Assembly: GCA_026400935.1 (NCBI GenBank)
Contig: JAPLNX010000196.1
Span: 1 to 57,099, forward strand
Reading direction: 5' to 3'
Length of the DNA stretch: 57,099 bases
DNA from: Planctomycetia bacterium
Lineage (GTDB): Bacteria; Planctomycetota; Planctomycetia; Planctomycetales; Planctomycetaceae
In this document: positions 27,769-36,065 of the stretch, piece after piece
How the letters are laid out: every line of letters starts with the position of its first letter
Position numbering within the stretch: the first letter of the stretch is position 1
Translations under genes and position numbers: made by a program
Notes under the pieces: model-generated
Seen by the model: the letters and a program-made list of their open reading frames with translations, nothing else
Database searches by the model: none
Told to the model about the DNA's origin: nothing

Positions 27769-28788
27769 ATGCGACATCTCGGCAAATGGCTCATGGCCTT
27801 GGGCCTACTAGCCACTGCCCCTGCCGTCTCCAGTGCAGGGTTGTGGGGCAATTCACCGCAAGAAGTGAAACAAAAAAATCAAAAGGTGGCGAACGACGTC
27901 GCCGGAGCGCTGCGTGATGCCGAGCTGAAAGGCTCCGACATCGGCATCGAAGTCAAAGAGGGGGCGGCCAGACTCACTGGAGAAGTGACCGACGCCTCTC
28001 AAAAAGACAAAGCGACCAAGGTCGCATCGAAGATTCGGGGTGTGAAATCGGTCGATAACCGGCTGATTATCTCACCACCAAAGGCCGTTGCTGCCAAAAA
28101 ACAAGAAGCGGCGGAACAGATCCAACAGACGTCTGGAAATAACGCTCGGCCAAACAACCAAGAAGTGGCTGAGCAAATCGCAGGCGCTTTGGGTAAAGCG
28201 GGGATGAATGGCTTCGACTTGGAAGTTCGCTACCAAGACGGACGAGCCTCCGTTGGGGGAGCTGTCGCAACTCCCGAGCAGCGTGCGAGAATCACCCAAG
28301 TCGTGTCTAACGTTGATGGAGTCGAAGCAGTTGATAACACCGTGACTGTTTCCCGTAACGTGACAGCTCGTCGTCCAGGTGCCCCCGGACAATATGTGCG
28401 AACGCCAATTCAGCAAGTAGCGTACAATCCTCAAGGTGCCCCAATGCCCGGCGGACCGATGCCCGGTGCCTCCATGATGGGAGGGCCTGGGATGCCAATG
28501 CCACCAGTTCCAATGGGACATGGTGGAGCACAACAAGTCTACGACTCGCCAAATCTGCCGAACTATGCTTGGCCAAGCTACGCTCAATACCCAAACTCAG
28601 CCGCAGTCTCATATCCCAAGGAATACAGCGCGAGTGCGTGGCCTTACATCGGCCCGTTCTATCCGTACCCACAAGTCCCGCTCGGATGGCGGTCAGCACA
28701 ATTGGAGTGGGATGACGGGAGCTGGAACCTCAACTTTAGGTCGCGAACCGACAGGTGGTGGTGGTTCATGTCGCCGAAAAACTGGTAG
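27769..28788 (+). CDS. Exported protein with two BON domains
   Basis: A 339-residue secreted or periplasmic protein. The signal peptide MRHLGKWLMALGLLATAPAV precedes two BON domains of about 70 residues each: ALRDAELKGSDIGIEVKEG with GEVTDASQKDKATKVASKIRGVKSVDNRL, and ALGKAGMNGFDLEVRYQDG with GAVATPEQRARITQVVSNVDGVEAVDNTV. BON domains bind phospholipid or form peptide-binding surfaces, as in OsmY. The C-terminal 130 residues are Pro/Met/Gly/Tyr-rich and end in an aromatic block (WDDGSWNLNFRSRTDRWWWF) that I do not recognise. The start has GAAGGAG at 27754-27760. A terminator follows at 28825. Confidence 0.85.
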   Translation: MRHLGKWLMALGLLATAPAVSSAGLWGNSPQEVKQKNQKVANDVAGALRDAELKGSDIGIEVKEGAARLTGEVTDASQKDKATKVASKIRGVKSVDNRLIISPPKAVAAKKQEAAEQIQQTSGNNARPNNQEVAEQIAGALGKAGMNGFDLEVRYQDGRASVGGAVATPEQRARITQVVSNVDGVEAVDNTVTVSRNVTARRPGAPGQYVRTPIQQVAYNPQGAPMPGGPMPGASMMGGPGMPMPPVPMGHGGAQQVYDSPNLPNYAWPSYAQYPNSAAVSYPKEYSASAWPYIGPFYPYPQVPLGWRSAQLEWDDGSWNLNFRSRTDRWWWFMSPKNW

Positions 28789-28824
28789 TCGAGACCTCTG
28801 CGCAGTCTGACTCTCCTTCCTTGA

Positions 28825-28857
28825 ATCTCCGAGCGTGCAAACGCTCGGAGATTTTTT
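28825..28857 (+). terminator. Intrinsic terminator of the BON-domain gene
   Basis: A 12-bp stem ATCTCCGAGCGT / ACGCTCGGAGAT with GCAA tetraloop (28825-28852) is followed by a T-run. This is the most classical intrinsic terminator in the window. Confidence 0.92.
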
Positions 28858-29025
28858 GTTGTGCGACCTCTTGACGGGAAATCAGTCAAAGGAATCGCCA
28901 ACCCAAGCTTTTGATACGCTTCCTGCACAATCGGAAAAATCAACAAAAACGTCCAAGTCCGCAGGGTTTAACAGCCGATGAACTGTCTAGTCCCTCCACA
29001 GTCCCTCCGGGAGAGGTGTGATCTC

Positions 29026-29598
29026 ATGAAAAATATTCGACGACTTTCGCTGTTGGCCCTGCTCGGCCTGTTGATGACTTCAGCCAGTGGCTGCACGCTT
29101 TTCACCGGCATATTGGTGACAGGTTTCAATACGGCGAAATTTTGGGGAACGACGTATCCGATTCCAGTCAGCCCGTACTACAGCCAGCAGATAGAAGACA
29201 CGTACCACGAAGAAGAACGGTACAGCAAAGTACCAATCCTCGATCAGGTTGAAGGGGAGAACGCTCCCTTGTTCTGCTTGGACAACCCGTCCCACGACGA
29301 GGTAATCCGTGCCCTGCCCGACAAATCCGCCGGCGGATTTGCGTTCCTCGCAGAAACGGCTCGCAACAATGTCCGCATCGTTGTGGAGAACATTGTTGAT
29401 CGAGTGGACGAGTGCCGTTTCTATCCGCTCGCTGGTCCAGCTCGATTGCATCACTGCCACTACAAATGCACGGTGTACTACGACAAGACGATCCGCTCAA
29501 ACTGGCCAGTCCCGTTCACGCATTCAGACCAAACCGAGGAAGTTGTCTACATCGATCACGATCATCTGATTCGTTGCACAAGTGTTGATACTCCGTAA
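29026..29598 (+). CDS. Putative lipoprotein, unknown function
   Basis: I do not recognise this 190-residue protein. It begins with a lipoprotein signal, MKNIRRLSLLALLGLLMTSA, ending in SGC with Cys23 as the lipid site. The mature part starts with a short hydrophobic segment (TLFTGILVTGFNTAKFWG) and has several Cys/His pairs late in the chain (CLDNPSHDE, ECRFYPL, LHHCHYKCTVYYDK). The last strongly suggests a beta hairpin with metal-binding potential. The start at 29026 is preceded by GAGAGGTG; the frame is open to 28978. It follows the BON-domain gene after a clear terminator, so it has its own promoter. Confidence 0.65.
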   Translation: MKNIRRLSLLALLGLLMTSASGCTLFTGILVTGFNTAKFWGTTYPIPVSPYYSQQIEDTYHEEERYSKVPILDQVEGENAPLFCLDNPSHDEVIRALPDKSAGGFAFLAETARNNVRIVVENIVDRVDECRFYPLAGPARLHHCHYKCTVYYDKTIRSNWPVPFTHSDQTEEVVYIDHDHLIRCTSVDTP

Positions 29599-29650
29599 CA
29601 GACGGTGATTGCGAATGCAGCCACTCGCGACGAGGCAAGTATTCTTCGAT

Positions 29651-29716
29651 AAACATAAAAATTACAACGGGCCGCGACCTCGGAAGAAGTCGCGGCCCGT
29701 TGTAATTTTTATGTTT
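29651..29716. terminator. Bidirectional terminator, perfect 28-bp stem
   Basis: Arms at 29651-29678 and 29689-29716 match perfectly around a 10-base loop. The GC core (GGGCCGCGAC / GTCGCGGCCC) is followed by a stretch rich in T on both strands (GTTGTAATTTTTATGTTT), fitting termination in either direction. Confidence 0.85.
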
Positions 29717-29990
29717 GTTGTAGCACGAGCAAGTCGCGTGGATTTGACTTCTAGCATTCACGAACACCGCCCATGAAAAATGCACAATAGAATACTAATA
29801 CATAGCGTCAAGTTATTCATATAATGAGCATTCGCAGCCATTGTTGCAGAGCGTTTCCAAACTGCCACAACAATGCCCGTATAGCTTACTTGCTTCGGTC
29901 AGTTTTTATCTTGTGGGTAGATTTAACATTGCTCTGTTGCCTCATAACTGGTCCGAATCACAGAAATTGAATGCGCTCTTTGAAGCGTTT

Positions 29991-30048
29991 GGCTCTTCAC
30001 TCGGAGTGGCGATGGCTACGTAGCCGTCGCCACTCCGAGTGAAGAGCC
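29991..30048. terminator. Long hairpin at the convergent end of the kinase gene
   Basis: Arms at 29991-30017 and 30022-30048 form a 27-bp stem with a single G-U wobble and a 4-base loop. T-runs are absent on either side, so it may be a rho-type barrier, RNA stabiliser or REP-like element instead of an intrinsic terminator. Confidence 0.6.
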
Positions 30049-30192
30049 GATTTGGATAACGCGCAGTTTTTTTCAGTGATTCGGATGAGACCTCGAATAT
30101 CTATCCCACCGCAGAAAAACGTGGCATCGAAACTCAATCAGAACGCTGGTCACAGGAACGACTCTACAACAAGTCTGCGACATCGCCTTACC

Positions 30193-32046
30193 TTAGTTTG
30201 GCCGTTCCGAGACTTGCTTATTGAGAACCGGGCTGATGTTATTCTCGGTTGCGTCTGGCAGCCGCCCAGCCCTGCCCGATCTCGCTTCTGCGACTTCATC
30301 AGCGAAATCTGCATTGCTTTCGTAGAGCTTGGTGATATTCAGCCAAGTCTCTTCCGCGAGATGCTTCTTGCCTCCAAGGAATTGCTCACGGGCTTTCTTC
30401 AAGGCGGCGTCAACAATCTGTTTTCGGTCAATGCTCGCTGGTCCGGCAACTTCCAGGCCGGCAAGCTGTCGTTTGGCGAGATTCCGAAACACTCGATCGT
30501 CCTCGTGTCCCTTGAGCAGGTCGATCATTGCTCGGAATTGCTCACGCGCAGTCACGTTGTCGCCGAAGCGTTCAAATTCGCGAGCCTTCAAATACAGACA
30601 CTCGGCTTCCGACTTAGGGTCTTGGCCGAGTTTGCCACGAGTTTCCATGCCACGCTCTGTGCGGTGCATTTCCAGCTTGTCACGATGATCGCGAGCAACC
30701 TCCGCATGTTTGCCGTCAGGAAATCGCTCCAGAAGCGATTTCAAAAAGCGATCCTGTGCTTCTTGCCACTTCAGCGGGTCATCGCTCGCCATCAAGGGTT
30801 GAGCTCTTGCGAAGAGTTGCTCTTCGGGCATCGGCAACAGCGACCAAACCACTCCGCAGATCAGGATGCCCAGGGAGAGCATCAAAAACCAACTCCGCTC
30901 CCAAACCGGCCCTGTCGCTTTTTTCTTTTTTCGTTTCTTCCCCAACAACTTCTTGAGTTCTGCCGCATCAGTGATTTGCGACAGCCCGATCGACGTCTGC
31001 CCCGCTCCGGAAGTCATCTGCGACATCGAACTCGTCTGTGCGGCGACTCGTTCAATAACTTCCTCCAATGCCACTTCCACCATCAGCGCATCATGAGGCC
31101 GTTTCTCGGGATTCTTTTCAAGCAGTTGCAGAATCACTTGTTCCAGAAAGATCGGACAGTCCATGACCTCCGCCCGAACTCGAGGAGCGGCCTCGTTGAT
31201 GTGCTTCAACAACAGTTCCATCTGCGCCGGAGCCTGAAACGGCGGGTGTGCTGTGAGCATCTCGAACAGTACGCACCCCAGCGCATACAAGTCGGTCTTG
31301 TTCGAAATGGGCTGCTTTCCCGTGATTTGCTCGGGAGCCATATATGCGTGTGTGCCGACTGTCGCCCCGCTCGCAGTCAGCGCCGTTGCGTCGCTGTCTC
31401 GAGCGATCCCAAAATCACCGAGTCGCAACTTGCCATCTTTACCAAGAAACAAATTCGCCGGCTTGAGATCTCGATGTACGACGCCATGCTCATGAGCGTG
31501 CTGCAATGCCTGGCAGAGTTGAATGCCATACTCAACTACCTGCTGCCAGTCGAGCCGTCCTTTGTCCTTCAGTACTTCACCGAGCGTCCCACCATCGATG
31601 AATTCCATCGCATAGAAATGCTGCCCATCTTGTTCGCCACCGCCGTAAAATTGCACAATATGAGGGTGTTTCAGCTTCTTCAGAATCTTCATCTCGCGAT
31701 CAAATCGTGTTACGAGTTGTCTGTTTGCAGACAGCGTGATCGGCAACACCTTCAAAGCAACATCGGCTCCGTTCTTCGTGTAGGTCGCTTTGTAGACAAT
31801 CCCCATCCCACCAACACCTAATCGCTTCTCAATCAAGAACGGCCCTATCATTTTCTTGAGAACGGAATCGGCTTTCGTGACCGGACGTTTCGTTGTTACG
31901 GGCCTCTCCGGTGCAGTCGCCTTCGCGTCAGATACGGTCTTCGCTGGTGGTTTCGACGGAACAATTGACTTGGTCGAAACAGGCCTATCGCCGTGCGTTG
32001 TCGCCGCCGCTCGTTTCTCGTTCGGAGAATCTGCGTTCGAGGCCAT
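30193..32046 (-). CDS. Membrane Ser/Thr protein kinase (PknB type)
   Basis: A 617-residue eukaryotic-type kinase. A disordered Ala/Thr/Lys-rich N-terminus of about 65 residues leads to the kinase domain: glycine loop GVGGMG (77-82), Lys99 in VALKVLP, catalytic HRDLKPAN (191-198), DFGIARD (211-217) and APEQITG. A basic segment (GKKRKKKK, 369-376) and a membrane helix near residues 385-405 follow. The extracellular part has a Leu/Glu-rich helical region resembling a TPR-like sensor (EEQLFARAQPLM, QLAGLEVAGPASIDRKQIVD). It probably phosphorylates unknown targets in response to envelope signals. It is divergent from hpt and has no adjacent PP2C phosphatase. Confidence 0.93.
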   Translation of the reverse strand: MASNADSPNEKRAAATTHGDRPVSTKSIVPSKPPAKTVSDAKATAPERPVTTKRPVTKADSVLKKMIGPFLIEKRLGVGGMGIVYKATYTKNGADVALKVLPITLSANRQLVTRFDREMKILKKLKHPHIVQFYGGGEQDGQHFYAMEFIDGGTLGEVLKDKGRLDWQQVVEYGIQLCQALQHAHEHGVVHRDLKPANLFLGKDGKLRLGDFGIARDSDATALTASGATVGTHAYMAPEQITGKQPISNKTDLYALGCVLFEMLTAHPPFQAPAQMELLLKHINEAAPRVRAEVMDCPIFLEQVILQLLEKNPEKRPHDALMVEVALEEVIERVAAQTSSMSQMTSGAGQTSIGLSQITDAAELKKLLGKKRKKKKATGPVWERSWFLMLSLGILICGVVWSLLPMPEEQLFARAQPLMASDDPLKWQEAQDRFLKSLLERFPDGKHAEVARDHRDKLEMHRTERGMETRGKLGQDPKSEAECLYLKAREFERFGDNVTAREQFRAMIDLLKGHEDDRVFRNLAKRQLAGLEVAGPASIDRKQIVDAALKKAREQFLGGKKHLAEETWLNITKLYESNADFADEVAEARSGRAGRLPDATENNISPVLNKQVSERPN

Positions 32047-32491
32047 TCCATTTCCCGTTTATTTGGAGACTGTCCCAATGTCGAACTGGTTTTAAGTCTG
32101 TTTCAAAACCAGCACGACGATTTCCAGCCGCCGTCCTCGTCGTGAGGTGAAGTATCATCCTGTCTCTCAAGATTGTGACAGGAACATCGGTAAACCGTGT
32201 TGGGCAGTTCTTGGATTGGCTGTGAGATTGGATATCAGCGAGAAAACAATTGAACTTGGTGGCCGTATCTGGTGTGGCTACGGGCATCAGGATTGGTTAC
32301 CGAAAGGGAGTCTATCTGCTTCTTGTTTTTGAGGGATGTCGTTCGGGAGTTCGTCGTCAGCGCGATCATTTCGCGCGACAAATGGAAGTTGCGTGGTAAT
32401 ACAAGATGAATCGGAACTCTGTTACCTCACGCACATGGGCTGTAGATTTCAGACGCGTTGAACTCAATCAGCCAAGGAAGGATGGTTCACT
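32047..32491. other. Divergent gap between kinase and hpt
   Basis: A 445-base gap. One hairpin (CTGGTTTT / AAAACCAG at 32086-32112, 11-base loop) lies near the kinase start. I see no promoter boxes that I would trust and no small gene. Confidence 0.35.
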
Positions 32492-33010
32492 ATGCAGACT
32501 TTGATCGGAGAACAGGAAATTCGGTCGGCGGTTACATCGCTCGGAAAGCAAATTGCATCCGAATTCTGCAATGAATCAGTGACTGTTCTGGGAGTTCTAA
32601 CTGGAAGCATCGTATTCCTAGCTGACTTGATTCGGTCCATCGACCTGCCACATCGAGTCGGCCTGATCCAGGCCTCGAGCTATCGAGGGGCGACAAGAAC
32701 TCCGCTAAAATTGCGGATCAATGATTCATTGCTTCCCGATATTCGTGGTCGCTCGGTATTACTGGTTGACGACATTTTTGACACAGGTGCGACGCTTTCT
32801 GCACTTCTCGCGACTGTTCGAACCTACGAACCGCGCCGCATTCAATCGGCAGTGCTCCTATGGAAAACGGGGAAATCAACAGTTGATATTCAACCGGACT
32901 ACCATTGTTTTCAAATTCCAGATCGGTTCGTTGTCGGATACGGACTGGATTACAACGACGACTATCGACATTTGCCGTTCATTGCAGTCCTCGATCACCG
33001 TGATGTGTGA
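32492..33010 (+). CDS. hpt: Hypoxanthine phosphoribosyltransferase
   Basis: A 172-residue purine salvage enzyme that joins hypoxanthine (and guanine) to PRPP, giving IMP or GMP. The PRPP-binding loop is VLLVDDIFDTGATL with the two catalytic Asp residues, and VLGVLTGSIVFLADLIRSI is the N-terminal PPi loop. SSYRGATRTPLKLR and the late strand RFVVGYGLDYNDDYRHLPFIAVLD are also typical of the family. It lies between the kinase and bfr on the plus strand; a palindrome for the next gene starts 20 bases beyond its stop. Confidence 0.93.
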   Translation: MQTLIGEQEIRSAVTSLGKQIASEFCNESVTVLGVLTGSIVFLADLIRSIDLPHRVGLIQASSYRGATRTPLKLRINDSLLPDIRGRSVLLVDDIFDTGATLSALLATVRTYEPRRIQSAVLLWKTGKSTVDIQPDYHCFQIPDRFVVGYGLDYNDDYRHLPFIAVLDHRDV

Positions 33011-33030
33011 ACGGCTTCGCCCTGCAAATG

Positions 33031-33045
33031 TGAGACGCGCTCTCA
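33031..33045. promoter_or_regulatory. Palindrome TGAGACGC, candidate iron operator upstream of bfr
   Basis: TGAGACGCGCTCTCA is a 15-base inverted repeat (arms TGAGA/TCTCA). It has the 7-1-7 form seen in many Fur boxes. Its first eight bases match those of the palindrome at 33896-33910, ahead of the Bfd-like gene. It lies about 150 bases before the bfr start codon. Confidence 0.55.
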
Positions 33046-33192
33046 CAGTGTGACGATGTGTCAATTGGCCTAAATTTGGCTGAACGCACGAGGGCTAGAT
33101 GGACCAACTCTTTCGGATGGCTAGAATTCGCCGCTTGGTCGCAAGTTTGTTACTCAGGCTGCGTTTTTAGAAACGATCATCAAAGGGAAATC

Positions 33193-33681
33193 ATGCAGGG
33201 AAATCAAAAAGTTATCGACGCCTTGAATGCAGGGCTAACGATCGAATTGACCGCTATCAACCAGTACTTCGTTCAAGCGAAAATGTGCAAAAATTGGGGA
33301 CTCAATCGCCTAGGTGCGAAGCACATGTCGGAGTCGATCGGTGAAATGAAGCACGCGGAAATGCTCATCGACCGCATTCTCTTTTTAGAGGGTGTGCCAG
33401 AGATTGCTCGGTACGACGTCATTCGAGTCGGCACCGACGTGACCGAGCAGTTTCAATACGATCTCACGCTCGAATCCAAAGGAGTTCATGCCTACAACGA
33501 CGCGATCGCGCTGTGCGTTTCAGTCAACGATGCTGGTAGCCGTGACCTCCTGGAGAAGATCCTGGTCGAGTCTGAGGAGCACGTCGATTGGCTCGAAACT
33601 CAACTCGACTTAATTCAACGACTTGGCCTTCAGAACTATCTGCTCACGCAAGTCGGCGAGGAAGCGGCCGCCGGGCACTGA
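33193..33681 (+). CDS. bfr: Bacterioferritin
   Basis: A 162-residue haem-containing ferritin that stores iron as a mineral in a 24-subunit shell. Ferroxidase ligands are visible: Glu18 (IELTAINQYF), Glu51 and His54 (GEMKHAE), Glu94 (LTLESKG), Glu127 and His130 (ESEEHVDW); the haem ligand is Met52. The end DLIQRLGLQNYL is characteristic of the family. I start at ATG 33193 because MQGNQKVIDALNAGL matches the family; the open frame upstream to 33058 does not. The gene's 3' end overlaps the convergent Bfd-like gene by 46 bases. A candidate operator lies upstream. Confidence 0.95.
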   Translation: MQGNQKVIDALNAGLTIELTAINQYFVQAKMCKNWGLNRLGAKHMSESIGEMKHAEMLIDRILFLEGVPEIARYDVIRVGTDVTEQFQYDLTLESKGVHAYNDAIALCVSVNDAGSRDLLEKILVESEEHVDWLETQLDLIQRLGLQNYLLTQVGEEAAAGH

Positions 33682-33863
33682 TCGGCAACCATTTGGCGAA
33701 TCATTCGGTGACACGCCGTGCAGCCAGTCCCAGCGCATGTGAGGCGCATTACTGCGCGAAGCGACGGGGTGTCTGACACGGCGATTGCAGAATGAATCTC
33801 CCCCTTGGTTACGCTAAGACAGCCACAAACAACGACATCTTCACTGGCGGAAAGGTGTTGCAT
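33636..33863 (-). CDS. bfd: Bfd-like [2Fe-2S] ferredoxin
   Basis: A 75-residue BFD-like ferredoxin. Bfd docks on bacterioferritin and passes electrons that reduce and release stored iron. The cluster ligands fit the family pattern Cys-x-Cys ... Cys-x2-Cys: Cys13 and Cys15 (VVCGCLSVTK), Cys48 and Cys51 (AGTGCTACH). The GEIHSAI helix and RLTCAGTGCTACHRMI ending agree with the fold. I take Met 33863 as start because the palindrome at 33896-33910 sits where an operator is expected; Met 33896 is the alternative, and would place the palindrome over its own start. Pairing it with bfr in a tail-to-tail arrangement supports the assignment. Confidence 0.85.
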   Translation of the reverse strand: MQHLSASEDVVVCGCLSVTKGEIHSAIAVSDTPSLRAVMRLTCAGTGCTACHRMIRQMVADQCPAAASSPTCVSR

Positions 33864-34642
33864 GGTCGCTCTACCGGTACGGAAAACCTGAGACATGAGA
33901 CGCAGTCTCACTAAGCAGCGATATCCTACCGGTTCACCGCCTCGCGTCAAGTACAGACGCTGAAAGGCTGCTACCTTTTGAGCGCCACTTCGAGCAATCG
34001 CAGATTGCTCGTTCTCGGAACATTTTGCACGAGATTACGTTGGCTTCGTGATTCAACAATGATCTTCCCAACCGTCGGTGAATCAGGTCGAGCCAATCAG
34101 CACTTCCGCGAATTGTTGCCACTTCAAGACATACAGTCGGAACTCGTGATCCGAAAAACAGCCGCCGCAACGCTGTCCGAACGAAAACGTTTCGTTGTTA
34201 CCTCAACATTCCAGAATTTGTTGCCGCCGCGAAACCATGACCTATGTTGAGTGTGTTCTCTCGGCATCATGCCGACGTGAACCCTTTCGCTCGGGTGGCG
34301 CGGATGCCATTCGGACGACGGTCGTGTGAATGGAGATTACGGCCGAACAACATCTCCCCTCGATGTCACTACAACGGTTTTTCGTTGTTTTGACCGTTTT
34401 GAAACCAGCGAACATTCCTACTGATCGCTGATTTCAAAGAGCTTTTTCATCACGTTCTGAGACTACTCCTCAAAATTGGTTTCCCCACACTAGCCCTACG
34501 CCCAGGCGACGGATTTCCGAAACCCCTGCACTTGCGCATCGGGCTACGGTGGCGAAGACTTACTAAGGGAGTTGCCTCAAAGGCCGTCCCTCACAGACCC
34601 GTCTCCCGTTTTACGGCGAGACCACTTAGAGAATTCGCACCC
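33864..34642. other. Intergenic region before the NtrC-type gene
   Basis: This 779-base gap holds the Bfd palindrome at its left end. Short open frames (for example 33978-34250) have no family motif or start-site support. I looked for a -24/-12 promoter before the NtrC-type gene and found none that I would report. Confidence 0.35.
33896..33910. promoter_or_regulatory. Palindrome TGAGACGC, candidate iron operator upstream of the Bfd gene
   Basis: TGAGACGCAGTCTCA is an inverted repeat with arms TGAGAC/GTCTCA around a 3-base centre. Together with the site at 33031 it flanks the iron-storage gene pair. Its position 33-47 bases before ATG 33863 fits a repressor site overlapping a promoter. Confidence 0.6.
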
Positions 34643-36037
34643 ATGAAATCCAATCACGGTTCGCTATTAGTAGTCGATGATGACAAGCACATTCTCGAAG
34701 CGATGGCGGACTATCTCCGCAGCCTCGGACATCGGACGGAGACGGCGATGTCTTGTAAGGATGCGATGGAACGGATGGGTGAGTTTCCCTTCGAGGTCGT
34801 TCTGTGTGATGTGAACCTCGGCGATCGCGACGGATTTCAGTTGCTCGAATGGGCGACAGAACATTGTCCTGATACGGCGGTCATCTTGATCACTGGCTAT
34901 GGCACGATCGAAAGCGCCGTCGAAGCGATCCGTATGGGTGCGTTCGATTATCTCACAAAACCGGTGATCGATGACGAGCTTAGCTTTGCCATTCAGAAGG
35001 CACTCGGCCAACGCAAGCTGGTCGAAGAGAACAAAACGCTGAAGAAACAACTCGATCAAAAGTTCGGCGCCGGTTCGCTGATCGGTCGCGATTACAAGAT
35101 GCAAAAAATGTATGATCTCATGGAGAGTGTTGCCGACACGCGAACGACAGTGCTCGTTCTCGGTGAAAGCGGCACGGGAAAGACGATGACTGCTCGGTCA
35201 ATTCATCAACTTAGCACTCGCGCCGGAAAACCGTTTGTCGAAGTCGCTTGTGGAGCGCTCCCCGATACCTTGCTCGAAAGCGAACTATTCGGTCACGTCG
35301 CCGGTGCCTTCACCGGAGCGAATCACGACAAAGTCGGAAAATTCCTGCTCGCAGACGGCGGCACAATTTTCCTTGACGAAATTGGGACTGCGTCACCTTC
35401 GCTGCAAGTGAAATTACTGCGAGTCCTGCAAGACCGCGAGTTTGAACCGGTCGGCGGCAACAAGACGCACAAGGTCGATGTCCGTGTCATTCTGGCGACG
35501 AACGAAGACCTCGCTGAAAAAGCGGCCCGAGGTGAATTCAGACAAGACCTCTTCTATCGCATCAACGTGATTACGCTAACCCAACCGCCGCTCCGCGATC
35601 GAATCACCGACATTCCGTTGCTGGCGGAGCATTACCTCACTCAGTTCTGCGAGATGAACAACAAGCAAATTCGTGGCTTCGATGATTCAGCAGTGCAATT
35701 GCTGCAACGATACCGTTGGCCAGGCAACGTCCGCGAACTGGTCAACGTCGTCGAACGAGCCGTTGTGCTCAGCAAAGGAAGCATTATTTCGGCCAGCGAT
35801 CTTCCCGAAGGGTTGCGGCAAAACGAACCGCTGCTATCCGCTCCCGCCGGACGCTTGGGCAATTCGCTGAAATCAGCGATGGTCGCTCCAGAGAAACAAC
35901 TGATCCTCGAAGCACTCGAATCCAACGGCTGGAACCGTCAAGGAACCGCTGACATGCTCGGCATCAATCGCACGACTCTCTACAAAAAAATGAAACGTTA
36001 CGGCATCGAATTCGAACACCAATTCAGTTTGGTCTGA
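34643..36037 (+). CDS. NtrC-type sigma-54 response regulator
   Basis: A 464-residue transcription activator. The receiver domain has Asp12-14 (VVDDDKH), phosphorylation site Asp56 ([13 protein letters not shown]), Thr84 and Lys106 (YLTKP). The AAA+ domain has Walker A GESGTGKT (174-181), the sigma-54 loop GAFTGA (221-226), Walker [10 protein letters not shown] and the R-finger region. A Fis-type helix-turn-helix ends the protein ([25 protein letters not shown]). I start at ATG 34643, as the earlier in-frame start gives residues unrelated to a receiver domain. No histidine kinase is next to it, so the signal is unknown. It is probably an orphan regulator of sigma-54 promoters. Confidence 0.95.
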   Translation: MKSNHGSLLVVDDDKHILEAMADYLRSLGHRTETAMSCKDAMERMGEFPFEVVLCDVNLGDRDGFQLLEWATEHCPDTAVILITGYGTIESAVEAIRMGAFDYLTKPVIDDELSFAIQKALGQRKLVEENKTLKKQLDQKFGAGSLIGRDYKMQKMYDLMESVADTRTTVLVLGESGTGKTMTARSIHQLSTRAGKPFVEVACGALPDTLLESELFGHVAGAFTGANHDKVGKFLLADGGTIFLDEIGTASPSLQVKLLRVLQDREFEPVGGNKTHKVDVRVILATNEDLAEKAARGEFRQDLFYRINVITLTQPPLRDRITDIPLLAEHYLTQFCEMNNKQIRGFDDSAVQLLQRYRWPGNVRELVNVVERAVVLSKGSIISASDLPEGLRQNEPLLSAPAGRLGNSLKSAMVAPEKQLILEALESNGWNRQGTADMLGINRTTLYKKMKRYGIEFEHQFSLV

Positions 36038-36065
36038 TTTCTGTGATTGCGACCAACCAGTTCAC

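Larger units (their letters stand above)
29599..30192. other. Convergent gap with two hairpins
   Basis: A 594-base gap between convergent genes. It holds two long hairpins (29651-29716 and 29991-30048), described separately. The stretch between them (29717-29990) is AT-rich relative to its surroundings and shows no protein, tRNA or repeat that I can recognise. Confidence 0.5.

Noticed and set aside
30052-31821. 589-residue plus-strand open frame opposite the Ser/Thr kinase gene
   Set aside because: The minus-strand frame carries all kinase motifs. The plus-strand product has no recognisable domain and reads like antisense of a GC-rich gene.
33978-34250. 90-residue plus-strand frame before the NtrC-type gene
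   Set aside because: No family motif, no good Shine-Dalgarno site, composition like non-coding sequence.
34400-34642. Sigma-54 (-24/-12) promoter before the NtrC-type gene
   Set aside because: I looked for a GG/GC pair at the right spacing and did not find a convincing match.
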